From CAYXFZ01 sp964464385 (GTDB taxonomy: Bacteria; Planctomycetota; UBA1135): a stretch of DNA of 17,294 nt. Below, in pieces: positions 1 through 6,897 of this stretch. Position 1 is the stretch's first letter, and the number at the start of each line of letters is the position of its first letter. The stretch covers positions 1 through 17,294 of the forward strand of contig CAYXFZ010000054.1 in assembly GCA_964464385.1 (NCBI GenBank). The letters are read 5' to 3'. The translations under genes were made by a program, and so were the position numbers. A model generated the notes under the pieces. The model was not told where the DNA came from. It ran no database searches and saw nothing but the letters and a program-made list of their open reading frames with translations.

Positions 1-104
1 GGCATGGGTTAGCATCACTTAGATTGCGCAGGGGGTAGGCTAGCCATAGTACTTCCGCAAGGGATAGGTCAAATCGGTCATCGCAGCACGTCTCTACCGT
101 TGGT
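1..104. other. Left-edge non-coding stretch
   Basis: This lies downstream of the minus-strand gene that stops at 105-107. I see no convincing coding frame, RNA gene or strong hairpin in it. It is either short intergenic DNA or the edge of a gene outside the window. Confidence 0.4.
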
Positions 105-959
105 TCATTCCGCCGGTACGCCCTCGGATTCTATCTGGCAACGGCGCAGCAGGCGGCGTTCATGAGTGGAAAAATCGGTGCGCGCATGGGCTGAACACAG
201 GTTATCCCACAGAAGTAAATCGCCGGGCGTCCATCCATGCTCGTAGACGAATTCAGGTCGCTCGGCGGTCTCGAACATGGGCTCCAATAGGTCTTCGCTT
301 TCTTCTTCCGGCAGCCCGTCAATGCGCGCGGTCATCAGCCGGTCCACGAGACGTTCGAACGCGTCCGGCCGAGCGTCGGCCAAAAAGGCGGCGCTTTCTT
401 CCGGCGTGGGCGGCAAACCGGTCAAATCCAAAAACACACGGCGCACCAAAGTGGCCCGGTCGGCTTCGGGGCTGGGGGCCAAGCCAGCGCGCTCCAGCCG
501 ATCGAGAATGAAGGAATCCACTTCATTGTGTGGCCAGTTGGAATCGGCCACGGTTGGAATCTGAGGCCGCACCGGTGCCGTGAAGGCCCAATGTTCTTCG
601 TAAAGTGCTCCGGCTTCAATCCAGCGACGCAGAAGCTCAATTTCATCTTTGTTGAGCCCTCGCTTGGGACTATCCACCGGCGGCATGCGTTCCTCCGCAT
701 GCGCGGCATTGATTCGATACCACAGTTCACTTTCTTCCAAGTTTCCAGGTACGATTGCGGAATAGCCACCGCGATCAGCTGTGGCTTCCTGGCGCAGATC
801 CAAGCGCAAGTCTTCCTTCCGAGCATCCGGATCCGGGCCGTGGCACTGGAAACAGTTATTCGAGAGGATGGGCCGGATATCTCGACCGTAACGCACGTCG
901 CCTGGAGAGTGCAGGGGCCCTTGTGCCAGGAAAACGAGAGACCACAACGCTGGAATCAT
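105..959 (-). CDS. Chimeric gene: planctomycete cytochrome c + DUF1549 N-terminus joined to TauD/TfdA dioxygenase C-terminus
   Basis: Numbering is from the ATG at 957-959. Residues 1-17 form a signal peptide. A planctomycete-type cytochrome c domain follows, with heme motif C36-F-Q-C39-H40. The start of DUF1549 (about residues 140-207) has the typical R-R-V-F-L-D-L-T-G-L-P-P-T segment. At about residue 207 (nt 328-346) the protein changes family. The last 75 residues match the end of TauD/TfdA 2-oxoglutarate dioxygenases: L-P-E-E-E-S, W-T-P-G-D, W-D-N, the distal iron His in S-A-H-A-R-T, and the R-R-L-L-R-R region that binds 2-oxoglutarate. The HxD half of the iron site is missing, as are the rest of DUF1549 and all of DUF1553, which normally give 700-1000 residues. 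The product is therefore unlikely to work as either parent. The start at 959 is preferred because TAAGAT lies 7 nt upstream; an ATG at 966-968 is the alternative. Either a real deletion fusion or an assembly chimera. Confidence 0.75.
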   Translation of the reverse strand: MIPALWSLVFLAQGPLHSPGDVRYGRDIRPILSNNCFQCHGPDPDARKEDLRLDLRQEATADRGGYSAIVPGNLEESELWYRINAAHAEERMPPVDSPKRGLNKDEIELLRRWIEAGALYEEHWAFTAPVRPQIPTVADSNWPHNEVDSFILDRLERAGLAPSPEADRATLVRRVFLDLTGLPPTPEESAAFLADARPDAFERLVDRLMTARIDGLPEEESEDLLEPMFETAERPEFVYEHGWTPGDLLLWDNLCSAHARTDFSTHERRLLRRCQIESEGVPAE

Positions 960-966
960 GGCCTCC

Positions 967-1000
967 ATCTTAGCCTCTGGAATTTCTTTGGGTGTAGAAT
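967..1000. promoter_or_regulatory. Divergent promoter pair (two -10-like hexamers)
   Basis: A minus-strand TAAGAT (972 down to 967) lies 7 nt before the ATG at 959. A plus-strand TAGAAT (995-1000) lies 6 nt before the ATG at 1007. Both spacings would put transcription starts at or next to the start codons. No clear -35 boxes are seen. Promoter function is inferred from position and from the same pattern at other genes in the window. Confidence 0.5.
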
Positions 1001-1006
1001 GAAGGG

Positions 1007-2143
1007 ATGATTCTTTCGCTTTTCTTGGGGCTTGGTTTGACCCTTGTCCCCATCCCGGCCACTCAGTCCTTTGTTGTGGATCGAGCTCCGGATTGGGACG
1101 CGGTATTCGACCGCACCAATGGTTGGACGGGCGCCGATGGCATTTATTCGATTCCATTTCGCGGCACGGAACTTCCCGGAAGTAGCAAACTTTCCGACAC
1201 AATGTTCGTGTTCAGCGACACGTTTTGGGGCGACGTGGATTCTCAAGGGAATCGTCTTCCAGGTACGGTCATGGTCAACAACACCATGGCTTATCTTCCT
1301 GCCGGCGCCGGGCCGGATCCTGCTGCGGCCCAGTTCTTTGTCGGTGGCACGGTGGCCGCTCCGGCCGCCATCTTCATTCCAAATACGCCCAATGCCACGG
1401 CCAATGATTTTTACTGGTTGAAGGATGGCATTCGCGTCGGCAAGCGCACTCATATTTTTGCGGCACGGATGCGCAAGGATCCTGCTCCGTTCACGCGTTA
1501 CGGAGTGAGCTTGCTGACCATCCCCGAGGGAGACTTGCCCCCTTTTCCCCAGCAAGAGCAGCGCGAAACTCCCTTCTGGCAAGCAGCCCAAGGAAACTTT
1601 GGCCAGATTGCATTCGGCGGTGCCATTCTTGATTTGGGCGCTCCGGATTGTTTGCAACCCGATGGTTTCGTTTATGTTTACGGAATTCGTGAAGACTGGC
1701 TGAACAAAAAAGTGTTGGTCTCCCGCGTCCCACGGGATCAATTTGAAGACTTCACCCAGTGGCGAATTTGGGATGGTTCTACTTGGGGAACCGATATCGG
1801 CCAAGCAGCGATCGTTGCCGATCGCACTTCCACCGAAATGAGCGTCACCCAGCTCCCCGACGGGCGGTTTTTGATGGTCTTCATGTTGGACACCATCGGT
1901 GGTGTTGTTGCCATTCGTATTGCGCCTCGTCCCGAAGGCCCCTGGAATCCTTACCAAGTGGTCTACACATGTCCGCCACCTGCAGGGCGGCCTGTTTTTT
2001 ATTACCACTGCAAAGCCCATCCGCACCTCTCCGATTCGCGCGGGCTCTTGCTCTCGGTCAATGTGAATAGCATGGATTTCTGGGCTCACTTTTCCAATGC
2101 AGATATCTATCGGCCTCGTTTCTTGCGCCTCCGGTACCAATAA
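1007..2143 (+). CDS. Secreted DUF4185/DUF5005-like beta-propeller protein
   Basis: The 378-residue protein starts with a signal peptide (about 1-20, hydrophobic L/V/P run ending A-T-Q-S). The rest resembles the five-bladed, GH43-like propellers annotated DUF4185 or DUF5005. It has F-S-D-T-F at 69-73, followed by G-D-V-D-S-Q-G-N-R and V-N-N-T-M-A (about 90-95). Repeating blade motifs include H-I-F-A-A-R-M, V-Y-G-I-R-E-D and A-I-R-I-A-P-R-P-E-G-P-W, the last typical of glycosidase-like propellers. These families are thought to act on or bind carbohydrate, but the substrate cannot be read from sequence. The stop codon overlaps the next start (TAATG at 2141-2145), so the two genes are translationally coupled. 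No Shine-Dalgarno sequence is seen; TAGAAT lies 6 nt upstream of the ATG. Family assignment is moderate; the secreted propeller nature is more secure. Confidence 0.72.
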   Translation: MILSLFLGLGLTLVPIPATQSFVVDRAPDWDAVFDRTNGWTGADGIYSIPFRGTELPGSSKLSDTMFVFSDTFWGDVDSQGNRLPGTVMVNNTMAYLPAGAGPDPAAAQFFVGGTVAAPAAIFIPNTPNATANDFYWLKDGIRVGKRTHIFAARMRKDPAPFTRYGVSLLTIPEGDLPPFPQQEQRETPFWQAAQGNFGQIAFGGAILDLGAPDCLQPDGFVYVYGIREDWLNKKVLVSRVPRDQFEDFTQWRIWDGSTWGTDIGQAAIVADRTSTEMSVTQLPDGRFLMVFMLDTIGGVVAIRIAPRPEGPWNPYQVVYTCPPPAGRPVFYYHCKAHPHLSDSRGLLLSVNVNSMDFWAHFSNADIYRPRFLRLRYQ

Positions 2144-3348
2144 TGCTGAGTCTTGCTTTCTTTCTATTGCCATTGGCCATGCAAGCCGCGCCCCCGGAAG
2201 TGCCCGGGCCCCATGCGGTGGGTTGGCGAGATGTGGTCTTTCGGGACGCGCAGTTTGGGCAGGGCACGATCCGCGCCCGCCTGTATTACCCCGCGCAGAG
2301 TGCCGGGCAAAACACTCCAGCCGATCCGTCCGCGGGTCCTTTTCCCCTGATTTCCTTTCAGCACGGGAGGACAGCCACGGCAAAAATGTATGACAACATC
2401 TGTAGCCACCTGACGTCCTACGGTTTTTTGGTGGCCTCTACGGATACCCAAACGAGTAGCAATCCAAATGCCCAAGAGTTTGCCGAGGACACCCAAGCTC
2501 TCTTGCATTGGGTGGAAGGCCAGTCCGGTTCGCCGGCCAGTTGGTTGGCCGGCATGGCGCGGTCGGGGGATTGGGCGGCGGTTGGCCATTCGATGGGAGG
2601 TCGTTCTCTGAGTTTGCTGATCGGTATCGAACCGCGTGTTCGCACCGTGGTGGCTTTGCAACCCGGCTCGGCTCAATTCTCGGGGTGGGGCGGCGTTCCC
2701 GCATTCACTGGCGCGTCTTTGTGGATCGCAGGAAGCGTGGACACCATCGTTCCTGCGGCGACAGTGGTCGCTTGGTACAACCGCGCTGCCCTTTGTGATC
2801 GGCGCTTTGGTTTTTTGGTGCAAGGGATGGGGCATTTGGGTTGCACTGACGCACCGCCAACAAACGAGCCCTTGTCTGCTTCGGAGCAATTTCGCGTCCA
2901 TCAACGGATAGTTACAGCTTTTCTATTGGCTGAATGCATGGGCAAGGATGAAGTTTACGAATGGTTGGCCGGGGCCGGCGCCAGTTACGGCGAGCCCTGG
3001 GCGTTTCTTCAGCAGTGTCTTCGCCCGGCATTGTGGGGCGGATTGACTCCGACCGCCTTGGGCATTGAAATGGGGGTGATTGGGCAAACTGCAGAAAAGG
3101 CCACCTTGGCCTGGTCGCTTGCCACGGGATCCTCGTCCACTCCCTTGGGAACGGCCGGGATCGACTTGAGCCAGGGATCCTTGTTGGGAAATTACCCTTT
3201 GGGTTCGGACGGGCGTGGGTCCTGGAGTCAAATCTTGGATCCGAGATTCAGCGGTCGCACGGTTTATTTCCAGGCTGGTGCTTGGCGGTTAATCCAAGGA
3301 CAACCCGTCGGCGCATTGACTGGCGTTCTGCCGGTTACGATTCCCTGA
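2143..3348 (+). CDS. Secreted alpha/beta hydrolase (chlorophyllase/dienelactone hydrolase-like) with C-terminal beta module
   Basis: The 401-residue protein has a short signal peptide (about 1-15). An alpha/beta hydrolase fold spans about 25-265. Visible catalytic elements are the oxyanion-hole strand S-F-Q-H-G (71-75), the nucleophile elbow G-H-S150-M-G-G, the acid in G-S-V-D200-T-I-V-P, and the base in G-M-G-H231. This is a complete Ser-Asp-His triad, so it should be an active esterase or lipase-like enzyme acting outside the cytoplasm; the substrate is unknown. Residues about 300-401 form a separate beta-rich module that resembles the C-termini of the proteins at 4016, 6965 and 13104. Its start overlaps the stop of the upstream propeller gene by one base, so both are probably one operon. 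Its last 14 bases overlap the end of the convergent HD gene. Confidence 0.85.
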   Translation: MLSLAFFLLPLAMQAAPPEVPGPHAVGWRDVVFRDAQFGQGTIRARLYYPAQSAGQNTPADPSAGPFPLISFQHGRTATAKMYDNICSHLTSYGFLVASTDTQTSSNPNAQEFAEDTQALLHWVEGQSGSPASWLAGMARSGDWAAVGHSMGGRSLSLLIGIEPRVRTVVALQPGSAQFSGWGGVPAFTGASLWIAGSVDTIVPAATVVAWYNRAALCDRRFGFLVQGMGHLGCTDAPPTNEPLSASEQFRVHQRIVTAFLLAECMGKDEVYEWLAGAGASYGEPWAFLQQCLRPALWGGLTPTALGIEMGVIGQTAEKATLAWSLATGSSSTPLGTAGIDLSQGSLLGNYPLGSDGRGSWSQILDPRFSGRTVYFQAGAWRLIQGQPVGALTGVLPVTIP

Positions 3349-3901
3349 CCAAGCCGAGTTCCTCGGCGTGGGGGAGCAGGGCGTCAATCAAAAACTGCAC
3401 GTGATCTCTCAACTCCACTTCGAGCAGATCGCAACCGGCATGGACTTCTTCTCGCTCCACTCCGGCAGCAAAGCGTTTGTCCTTGAGTTTCTTGAGTACG
3501 CTTTTGGGCTTCATCGTGGTGATTCCGTCCGGGCGTACCAGAGCACAGGCGCCAATGAAGCCGGTCAATTCATCGCAGGCTAGGAGTGCCTTGTCCAGTT
3601 GGCTTTGGTGGGGAATACCCCACTTGGTGTAGTGGGCTGAAATGGCGTAGGCCAAGGCCTCTTCGTCCCGCTCGCGCAACCAAGCCACGATTCGGTGCGG
3701 GTGCTCCTCGGGCCATTGGTCGTAATCGGCATCGTGCAACATGCCGGCGATGCCCCAAAGTTCTTCGTCCTCGGGGCCATTGCCGTAACGATGCGCGGCA
3801 CTGCGCATCGTGATTTCCACGGCACGGGCATGCCGCCGCAGGGCCTCCGACGGAGTCCAGGCACAAAGATGCATCCATGCGTCTTCGCGAGTGATGGTCA
3901 C
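3335..3901 (-). CDS. HD-domain hydrolase (predicted COG2316-like phosphohydrolase)
   Basis: The 188-residue cytoplasmic protein has no signal peptide. The HD metal site is visible as H24, H56-D57 in M-L-H-D-A-D-Y, an additional H90, and D110 in L-L-A-C-D-E-L-T-G. The length and the C-terminal run with M-K-P-K-S-V-L-K-K-L-K-D-K fit the small stand-alone HD family of predicted hydrolases (COG2316 type). The substrate is unknown; HD proteins usually hydrolyse phosphomonoesters or nucleotides. The start is a GTG at 3899-3901, the only usable start before an in-frame stop further upstream; an ATG at residue 10 is less likely. A TATGCT hexamer at 3908-3913 lies 6 nt upstream, with no Shine-Dalgarno sequence. 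The 3' end overlaps the convergent hydrolase gene by 14 bp. Confidence 0.85.
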   Translation of the reverse strand: MTITREDAWMHLCAWTPSEALRRHARAVEITMRSAAHRYGNGPEDEELWGIAGMLHDADYDQWPEEHPHRIVAWLRERDEEALAYAISAHYTKWGIPHQSQLDKALLACDELTGFIGACALVRPDGITTMKPKSVLKKLKDKRFAAGVEREEVHAGCDLLEVELRDHVQFLIDALLPHAEELGLVRES

Positions 3902-4000
3902 GACTTGAGCATAGCCGTCGCGGCGAGAGAGAGAAACCCAGTAACTCGACCGACACTCGGAAAGTCTTTCCCTTTCTACTGAATTTGGGGACGGAGATTC

Positions 4001-4015
4001 TGTCTATAATAGACA
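4001..4015 (+). promoter_or_regulatory. Palindromic operator overlapping a TATAAT -10 box
   Basis: TGTCTATAATAGACA is a perfect inverted repeat with 7-base arms around a central A. It contains the consensus hexamer TATAAT at 4005-4010 and ends directly against the GTG (4016) and ATG (4019) of the FG-GAP gene. A transcription start 7-9 nt after the hexamer would give a leaderless mRNA. A palindrome on top of a -10 box fits a dimeric regulator site. Regulator identity is unknown. Confidence 0.55.
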
Positions 4016-5602
4016 GTGATGCTGGGTATCCCTCTAGCCTTGGCTTTTGTTGCCTTTCCGCAGCACCGACTCTTCGACCTGGAAGGCTCGACTCCGGGAG
4101 CGAACTTCGGTTGCAGTGTCAGCCTTGCCGGAGATGTGAACGCAGACGGTTGGCCCGATCTTTTGATCGGTGAGCGGGAATACGACGGACTGTATTTCTA
4201 TGGCGGGAGTGCCCATGTTTATTCCGGACAAGACGGATCCCTCCTTTACACATTTTACGGAGATGCACGTATGGATGCTTTTGGTAGCCATGCGTGCGGC
4301 CTTGGGGATTTGAATGGGGACGGTTTCGATGATTTTGGCGTTGGCGCCAAAGGCAGTGACATTGCTTTTCAGGATGCCGGCATGGTGCGGATCTTTTCCG
4401 GGCGGGATGGTACTGTTTTGGGGGAAGCTTACGGCAAGGGCCCCTTTGACTACTTTGGCCAGAGCTTGGCCACTCTCGGAGATCTGACCGGCGATGGCGT
4501 TCCCGATTTCATCATCGGGGCCCGCGAGTCGGATTTGCAATCTCCTGGTTCGGGATATGTCCAAGTTTTTTCGGGTGCCGATGGGTCCCTCCTGTTCGAA
4601 ATTCAGGGAGACTCTGATTTTGATTGGTTTGGCAAATTTGTGGGTGGCCCGGGTGACATCAATCGGGACGGTGTTCCCGATTTTCTCGTAGGCGCCAAGG
4701 GAGATGACAATGCCGGTTTGGATTCCGGCTCGGCGCGTCTTTACTCCGGTGCAAACGGTCACGTTCTGCACCACTGGAATGGTTCTCCGGGGTCGTGGTT
4801 TGGGACGACCACTGTCGGCGCTGGGGATGTCGATGCCGATGGCTGGCTCGATATTTTGATTGGAGCTTACCGCCATAGTTCAAACGGGAAGATTGAAAAT
4901 GGTGCTCTCTATGTTATTTCCGGCGCGACCTACCAAACCATCTGGATTCTCTACGGAGACGATACCAGGGATTGGTTCTCCAAATGTGCAGTTGCTCTTG
5001 GAGATGTGGATGGCGATGGCCATGCCGACTTTGCCTCAGCAGCTTACCGAGATGACAACGTTGCCGATGATGCTGGAACCGTGCGGGTTTATTCGGGGGC
5101 CACAGGTGCGGTGATCTACACTTTTAATGGCCGCTCTATGGATGACCATGCGGGCTATTCCCTAGCCGGGCCGGGTGATCTTGACCTGGACGGTATTCCC
5201 GATCTCTTGGTGGGCGCGAACGGCGCCCTGGATAACAAAGAAGGGAGCGCAACGGTGTATCGCTTGTGGAGTTTGGCGCTCACCGCCCAATCGAACGTTG
5301 CCAGCGGCAGCAAGGCCTGGTTCCAAATACGGGGATGTTCGCCCCAAGGTCCTGTTGGGATCGCCTTTGGACTGGAACGAGGCGTTTACGTAATCCCTCA
5401 TAGCTTGCGCTTGAACCCGGCCTCCTTAGACATTGGGGATTTCAAGACTTCCAATGGGGTGGGCAAGATCGCTAACGGGCAGGGTGTCATTCAGGATTTT
5501 CCCTGGATCCCGTCCGCAATGTCCGGCTGGACCGTTTTCTTGCAGGCCTATGACGTCAACAGCAGCACGGTCAGCAACATCATTCGCATGTCCATCTTTT
5601 AA
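4016..5602 (+). CDS. Secreted seven-repeat FG-GAP (integrin-alpha-like) beta-propeller with C-terminal beta module
   Basis: The 528-residue protein has a short signal peptide (about 1-15). It carries seven FG-GAP repeats, each with a calcium-binding loop of the D-x-D/N-x-D-G type followed by P-D and a hydrophobic G-rich strand. They start near residues 40, 98, 156, 214, 271, 330 and 388, a spacing of about 58 residues. Seven repeats match a complete seven-bladed propeller as in integrin alpha chains. Between repeats are V-Y-S-G or V-F-S-G strands followed by D/A-G-S/T/A. Residues about 418-528 form a beta-rich module shared with three other proteins here. No membrane anchor or sorting signal is seen, so it is probably secreted or cell-surface; the ligand is unknown. 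The start is GTG 4016 or ATG 4019; the ATG suits the TATAAT at 4005-4010. The TAA stop lies at the edge of a long inverted repeat. Confidence 0.9.
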   Translation: MMLGIPLALAFVAFPQHRLFDLEGSTPGANFGCSVSLAGDVNADGWPDLLIGEREYDGLYFYGGSAHVYSGQDGSLLYTFYGDARMDAFGSHACGLGDLNGDGFDDFGVGAKGSDIAFQDAGMVRIFSGRDGTVLGEAYGKGPFDYFGQSLATLGDLTGDGVPDFIIGARESDLQSPGSGYVQVFSGADGSLLFEIQGDSDFDWFGKFVGGPGDINRDGVPDFLVGAKGDDNAGLDSGSARLYSGANGHVLHHWNGSPGSWFGTTTVGAGDVDADGWLDILIGAYRHSSNGKIENGALYVISGATYQTIWILYGDDTRDWFSKCAVALGDVDGDGHADFASAAYRDDNVADDAGTVRVYSGATGAVIYTFNGRSMDDHAGYSLAGPGDLDLDGIPDLLVGANGALDNKEGSATVYRLWSLALTAQSNVASGSKAWFQIRGCSPQGPVGIAFGLERGVYVIPHSLRLNPASLDIGDFKTSNGVGKIANGQGVIQDFPWIPSAMSGWTVFLQAYDVNSSTVSNIIRMSIF

Positions 5603-5705
5603 CCCGAACTAAAATAACGACGCCTTTCCACCCGGGCTAAAAGAGCAGACCAAAAAAGTGACCGTTTCGCCCGGGACGAAACGGTCTGTTATTTTAGTTC
5701 GGGTT
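5601..5705. terminator. Long nested inverted repeat between convergent genes, possible bidirectional terminator
   Basis: An 18-base left arm (5601-5618, AACCCGAACTAAAATAAC) is perfectly complementary to 5688-5705. Inside the 69-base loop is a second perfect hairpin, ACCGTTTCG (5661-5669) with CGAAACGGT (5677-5685) around a 7-base loop. CAGACC (5646-5651) can also pair with GGTCTG (5683-5688). The arms have T-rich stretches rather than a classical U tail. Lying between the FG-GAP stop and the end of the convergent selenoprotein gene, it could terminate both. A structured repeat element is the alternative. Confidence 0.5.
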
Positions 5706-5718
5706 TAATTGACGCGGG

Positions 5719-6891
5719 TTATTTGACCGCGGCGCCGAAGCCAAGGTCCGTGATGGCCTTCAGCGTGGCGGATTTGTCCCAGTCACCCTTTACCGTCAAG
5801 GTGGCGGTTTTGTTTGCGAAATCCAAGGAGTGTTTCTCTACCCACGGTAGAGCGGCTAAAGCCTTTTTGACTTTGCCTCCTCACATGACCGCTCAGCTCA
5901 TGCCCGTAACGCTCAGGACGACGGACTGAGATTCCAGGGAATCCACTTGGTCGGCGGAACTCACTTTTTTCATTTCCGCGAGATCCTCGGCCAAACCTTC
6001 CAGAAAACGCTTGGCGCGGGGCTCGTCCTTGAGCTCTTCCGCAAGGCAGTTGTAGCCCATTTCAAACACTTTGGCGTCGCCCTCAGACTCGGCGTGATCC
6101 ATGGCGAGGCGCCAGAAGGAAAAGCCAGAGCCCCCGGTGGGAACACGGCCCTCTTTGGCCATGGCGTAAAACTTGGCGCCGGCTTCTTCCGCCGCGCCAC
6201 GATCCCGGCCCATCGAGTCCACAATTTCCTGGACCTCCAGGTTGAGGAGCAAGCCATCCAATTCGGCGGCAACATTAGGTCTCAGGCGCCTGAGCCCTTT
6301 GCGGCGCTTCTTTGCGTCCTCAAAGGAAACCAAGCCCAAGTTCAGCTCAGCGACCAAAAGATCGGCCTGCAGACCTTTGCTTCCCTTGCCGTCCTTTTTA
6401 ATGCGAGCGCGCAGGTCATCGAGAGCATCGAGGTTGGTGAGGGTGGACTGGAATGCTTCGACATCACGACCACCTTGTTTGGTGACCAAGTTTCCTTCAG
6501 CATCCAGCCAAGCCAGAGAAGGAAAACCACGGAAGCCATACTGACCCAGGAGCCCATCATCTTTGCGCCCGGGAATCCGGGTGGTGATGTGCAAGTAGGG
6601 AACAACGTTTTTTGTGAAACTTGCGAATTCAGGTGCGGAAAGTGAACCACTTTCCAGTGATTTGCAGGGAGGTCACGGCGAGTAACTGCGCGTGAAGTAA
6701 GCAAAGACGCGTTTGTTCTCCCGCTTGGCCTGGGCGAGGGCTTCGTCCAGATCGAGGATCCAGCCGCCGTGGGAAACCCATTCGGCGGCCACTTTGGCCT
6801 CGTATTTGCTTTGCAGGGAATCAGCGTCCTGGGATACCGCGGGCGCGGCAAGAAGGGCCGTTGCAAAGGCCGCCAGGAGGATGTTTCTCAT
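5719..6891 (-). CDS. Candidate triple-selenocysteine protein: thioredoxin-like domain fused to HMA metal-binding domain
   Basis: Read through three in-frame TGA codons, this is one uninterrupted 390-residue frame ending at TAA 5719-5721. Residues 1-20 are a signal peptide ending A-P-A-V-S. A thioredoxin-like domain (about 40-145) has the active site S-P-U73-P-P-C76 (TGA 6673-6675) and cis-Pro124 in G-F-P-S-L-A-W-L-D. A helical, charged middle region follows (about 145-325). An HMA domain (about 326-390) has G-M-S-U333-A-V-M-U337-G-G-K-V (TGA 5893-5895 and 5881-5883), then K-K-A-L, L-P-W-V and D-F-A-N-K-T-A-T-L-T-V, the usual order of HMA strands. All three UGAs sit where Cys is expected, and homology continues across each. 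Hairpins suited to selenocysteine insertion lie downstream of each (6637-6655, 5854-5877, 5836-5852). The start ATG has TATAGT 6 nt upstream. It is probably a secreted thiol/selenol redox protein that binds soft metals such as Cu or Hg; the metal is inferred. Confidence 0.85.
5836..5852 (-). promoter_or_regulatory. Candidate SECIS hairpin for U337
   Basis: On the minus strand CTCTACC (5852-5846) pairs perfectly with GGTAGAG (5842-5836) around a GTG triloop. The loop begins 35 nt after the UGA at 5881-5883 and its first base is G. It is directly adjacent to, and does not overlap, the hairpin at 5854-5877. Confidence 0.65.
5854..5877 (-). promoter_or_regulatory. Candidate SECIS hairpin for U333
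   Basis: On the minus strand GGCAAAG (5877-5871) pairs with CTTT-A-GCC (5861-5854) with one bulged A, around a 9-base A-rich loop. The loop starts 22 nt after the UGA at 5893-5895. The loop does not begin with G, so this fits the bacterial consensus less well than the other hairpins of this gene. Confidence 0.4.
6637..6655 (-). promoter_or_regulatory. Candidate bacterial SECIS hairpin for U73
   Basis: On the minus strand GGAAAGTG (6655-6648) pairs perfectly with CACTTTCC (6644-6637) around a GTT triloop. The loop begins 25 nt after the UGA at 6673-6675 and its first base is G. Both properties fit the known bacterial SECIS rule (apical-loop G, roughly 16-37 nt from UGA). Being inside the coding frame is normal for bacteria. 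Confidence 0.75.
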
Positions 6892-6897
6892 GCCGCC

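Noticed and set aside
528..1010. Plus-strand open frame opposite the cytochrome c/DUF1549 region
   Set aside because: The opposite strand encodes clear CxxCH and DUF1549 motifs; this frame has no coherent domain.
956..2383. Long minus-strand open frame opposite the propeller and hydrolase genes
   Set aside because: It has no recognisable domain, is rich in residues expected from antisense reading of GC-rich coding DNA, and overlaps two plus-strand genes with signal peptides and motifs.
4034..4876. Minus-strand open frame opposite the FG-GAP gene
   Set aside because: Its apparent repeats are the antisense of the FG-GAP calcium loops; the plus frame explains the sequence fully.
4130..5230. 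Tandem repeats that might suggest a CRISPR or satellite array
   Set aside because: The periodicity is about 174 bp, degenerate at DNA level and explained by protein repeats; there are no conserved short direct repeats with unique spacers.
5601..5705. Inverted repeat as ends of an insertion sequence
   Set aside because: The arms enclose only 69 bp with no transposase and no visible target-site duplication.
6592..6675. The TGA at 6673 as a frameshift or nonsense mutation making a pseudogene
   Set aside because: The frame does not change, homology to a thioredoxin-like fold continues immediately, the TGA sits at the first residue of a xPPC active site, and a perfect hairpin follows. Two more TGAs in the same gene also sit at Cys positions, which decay would not produce.
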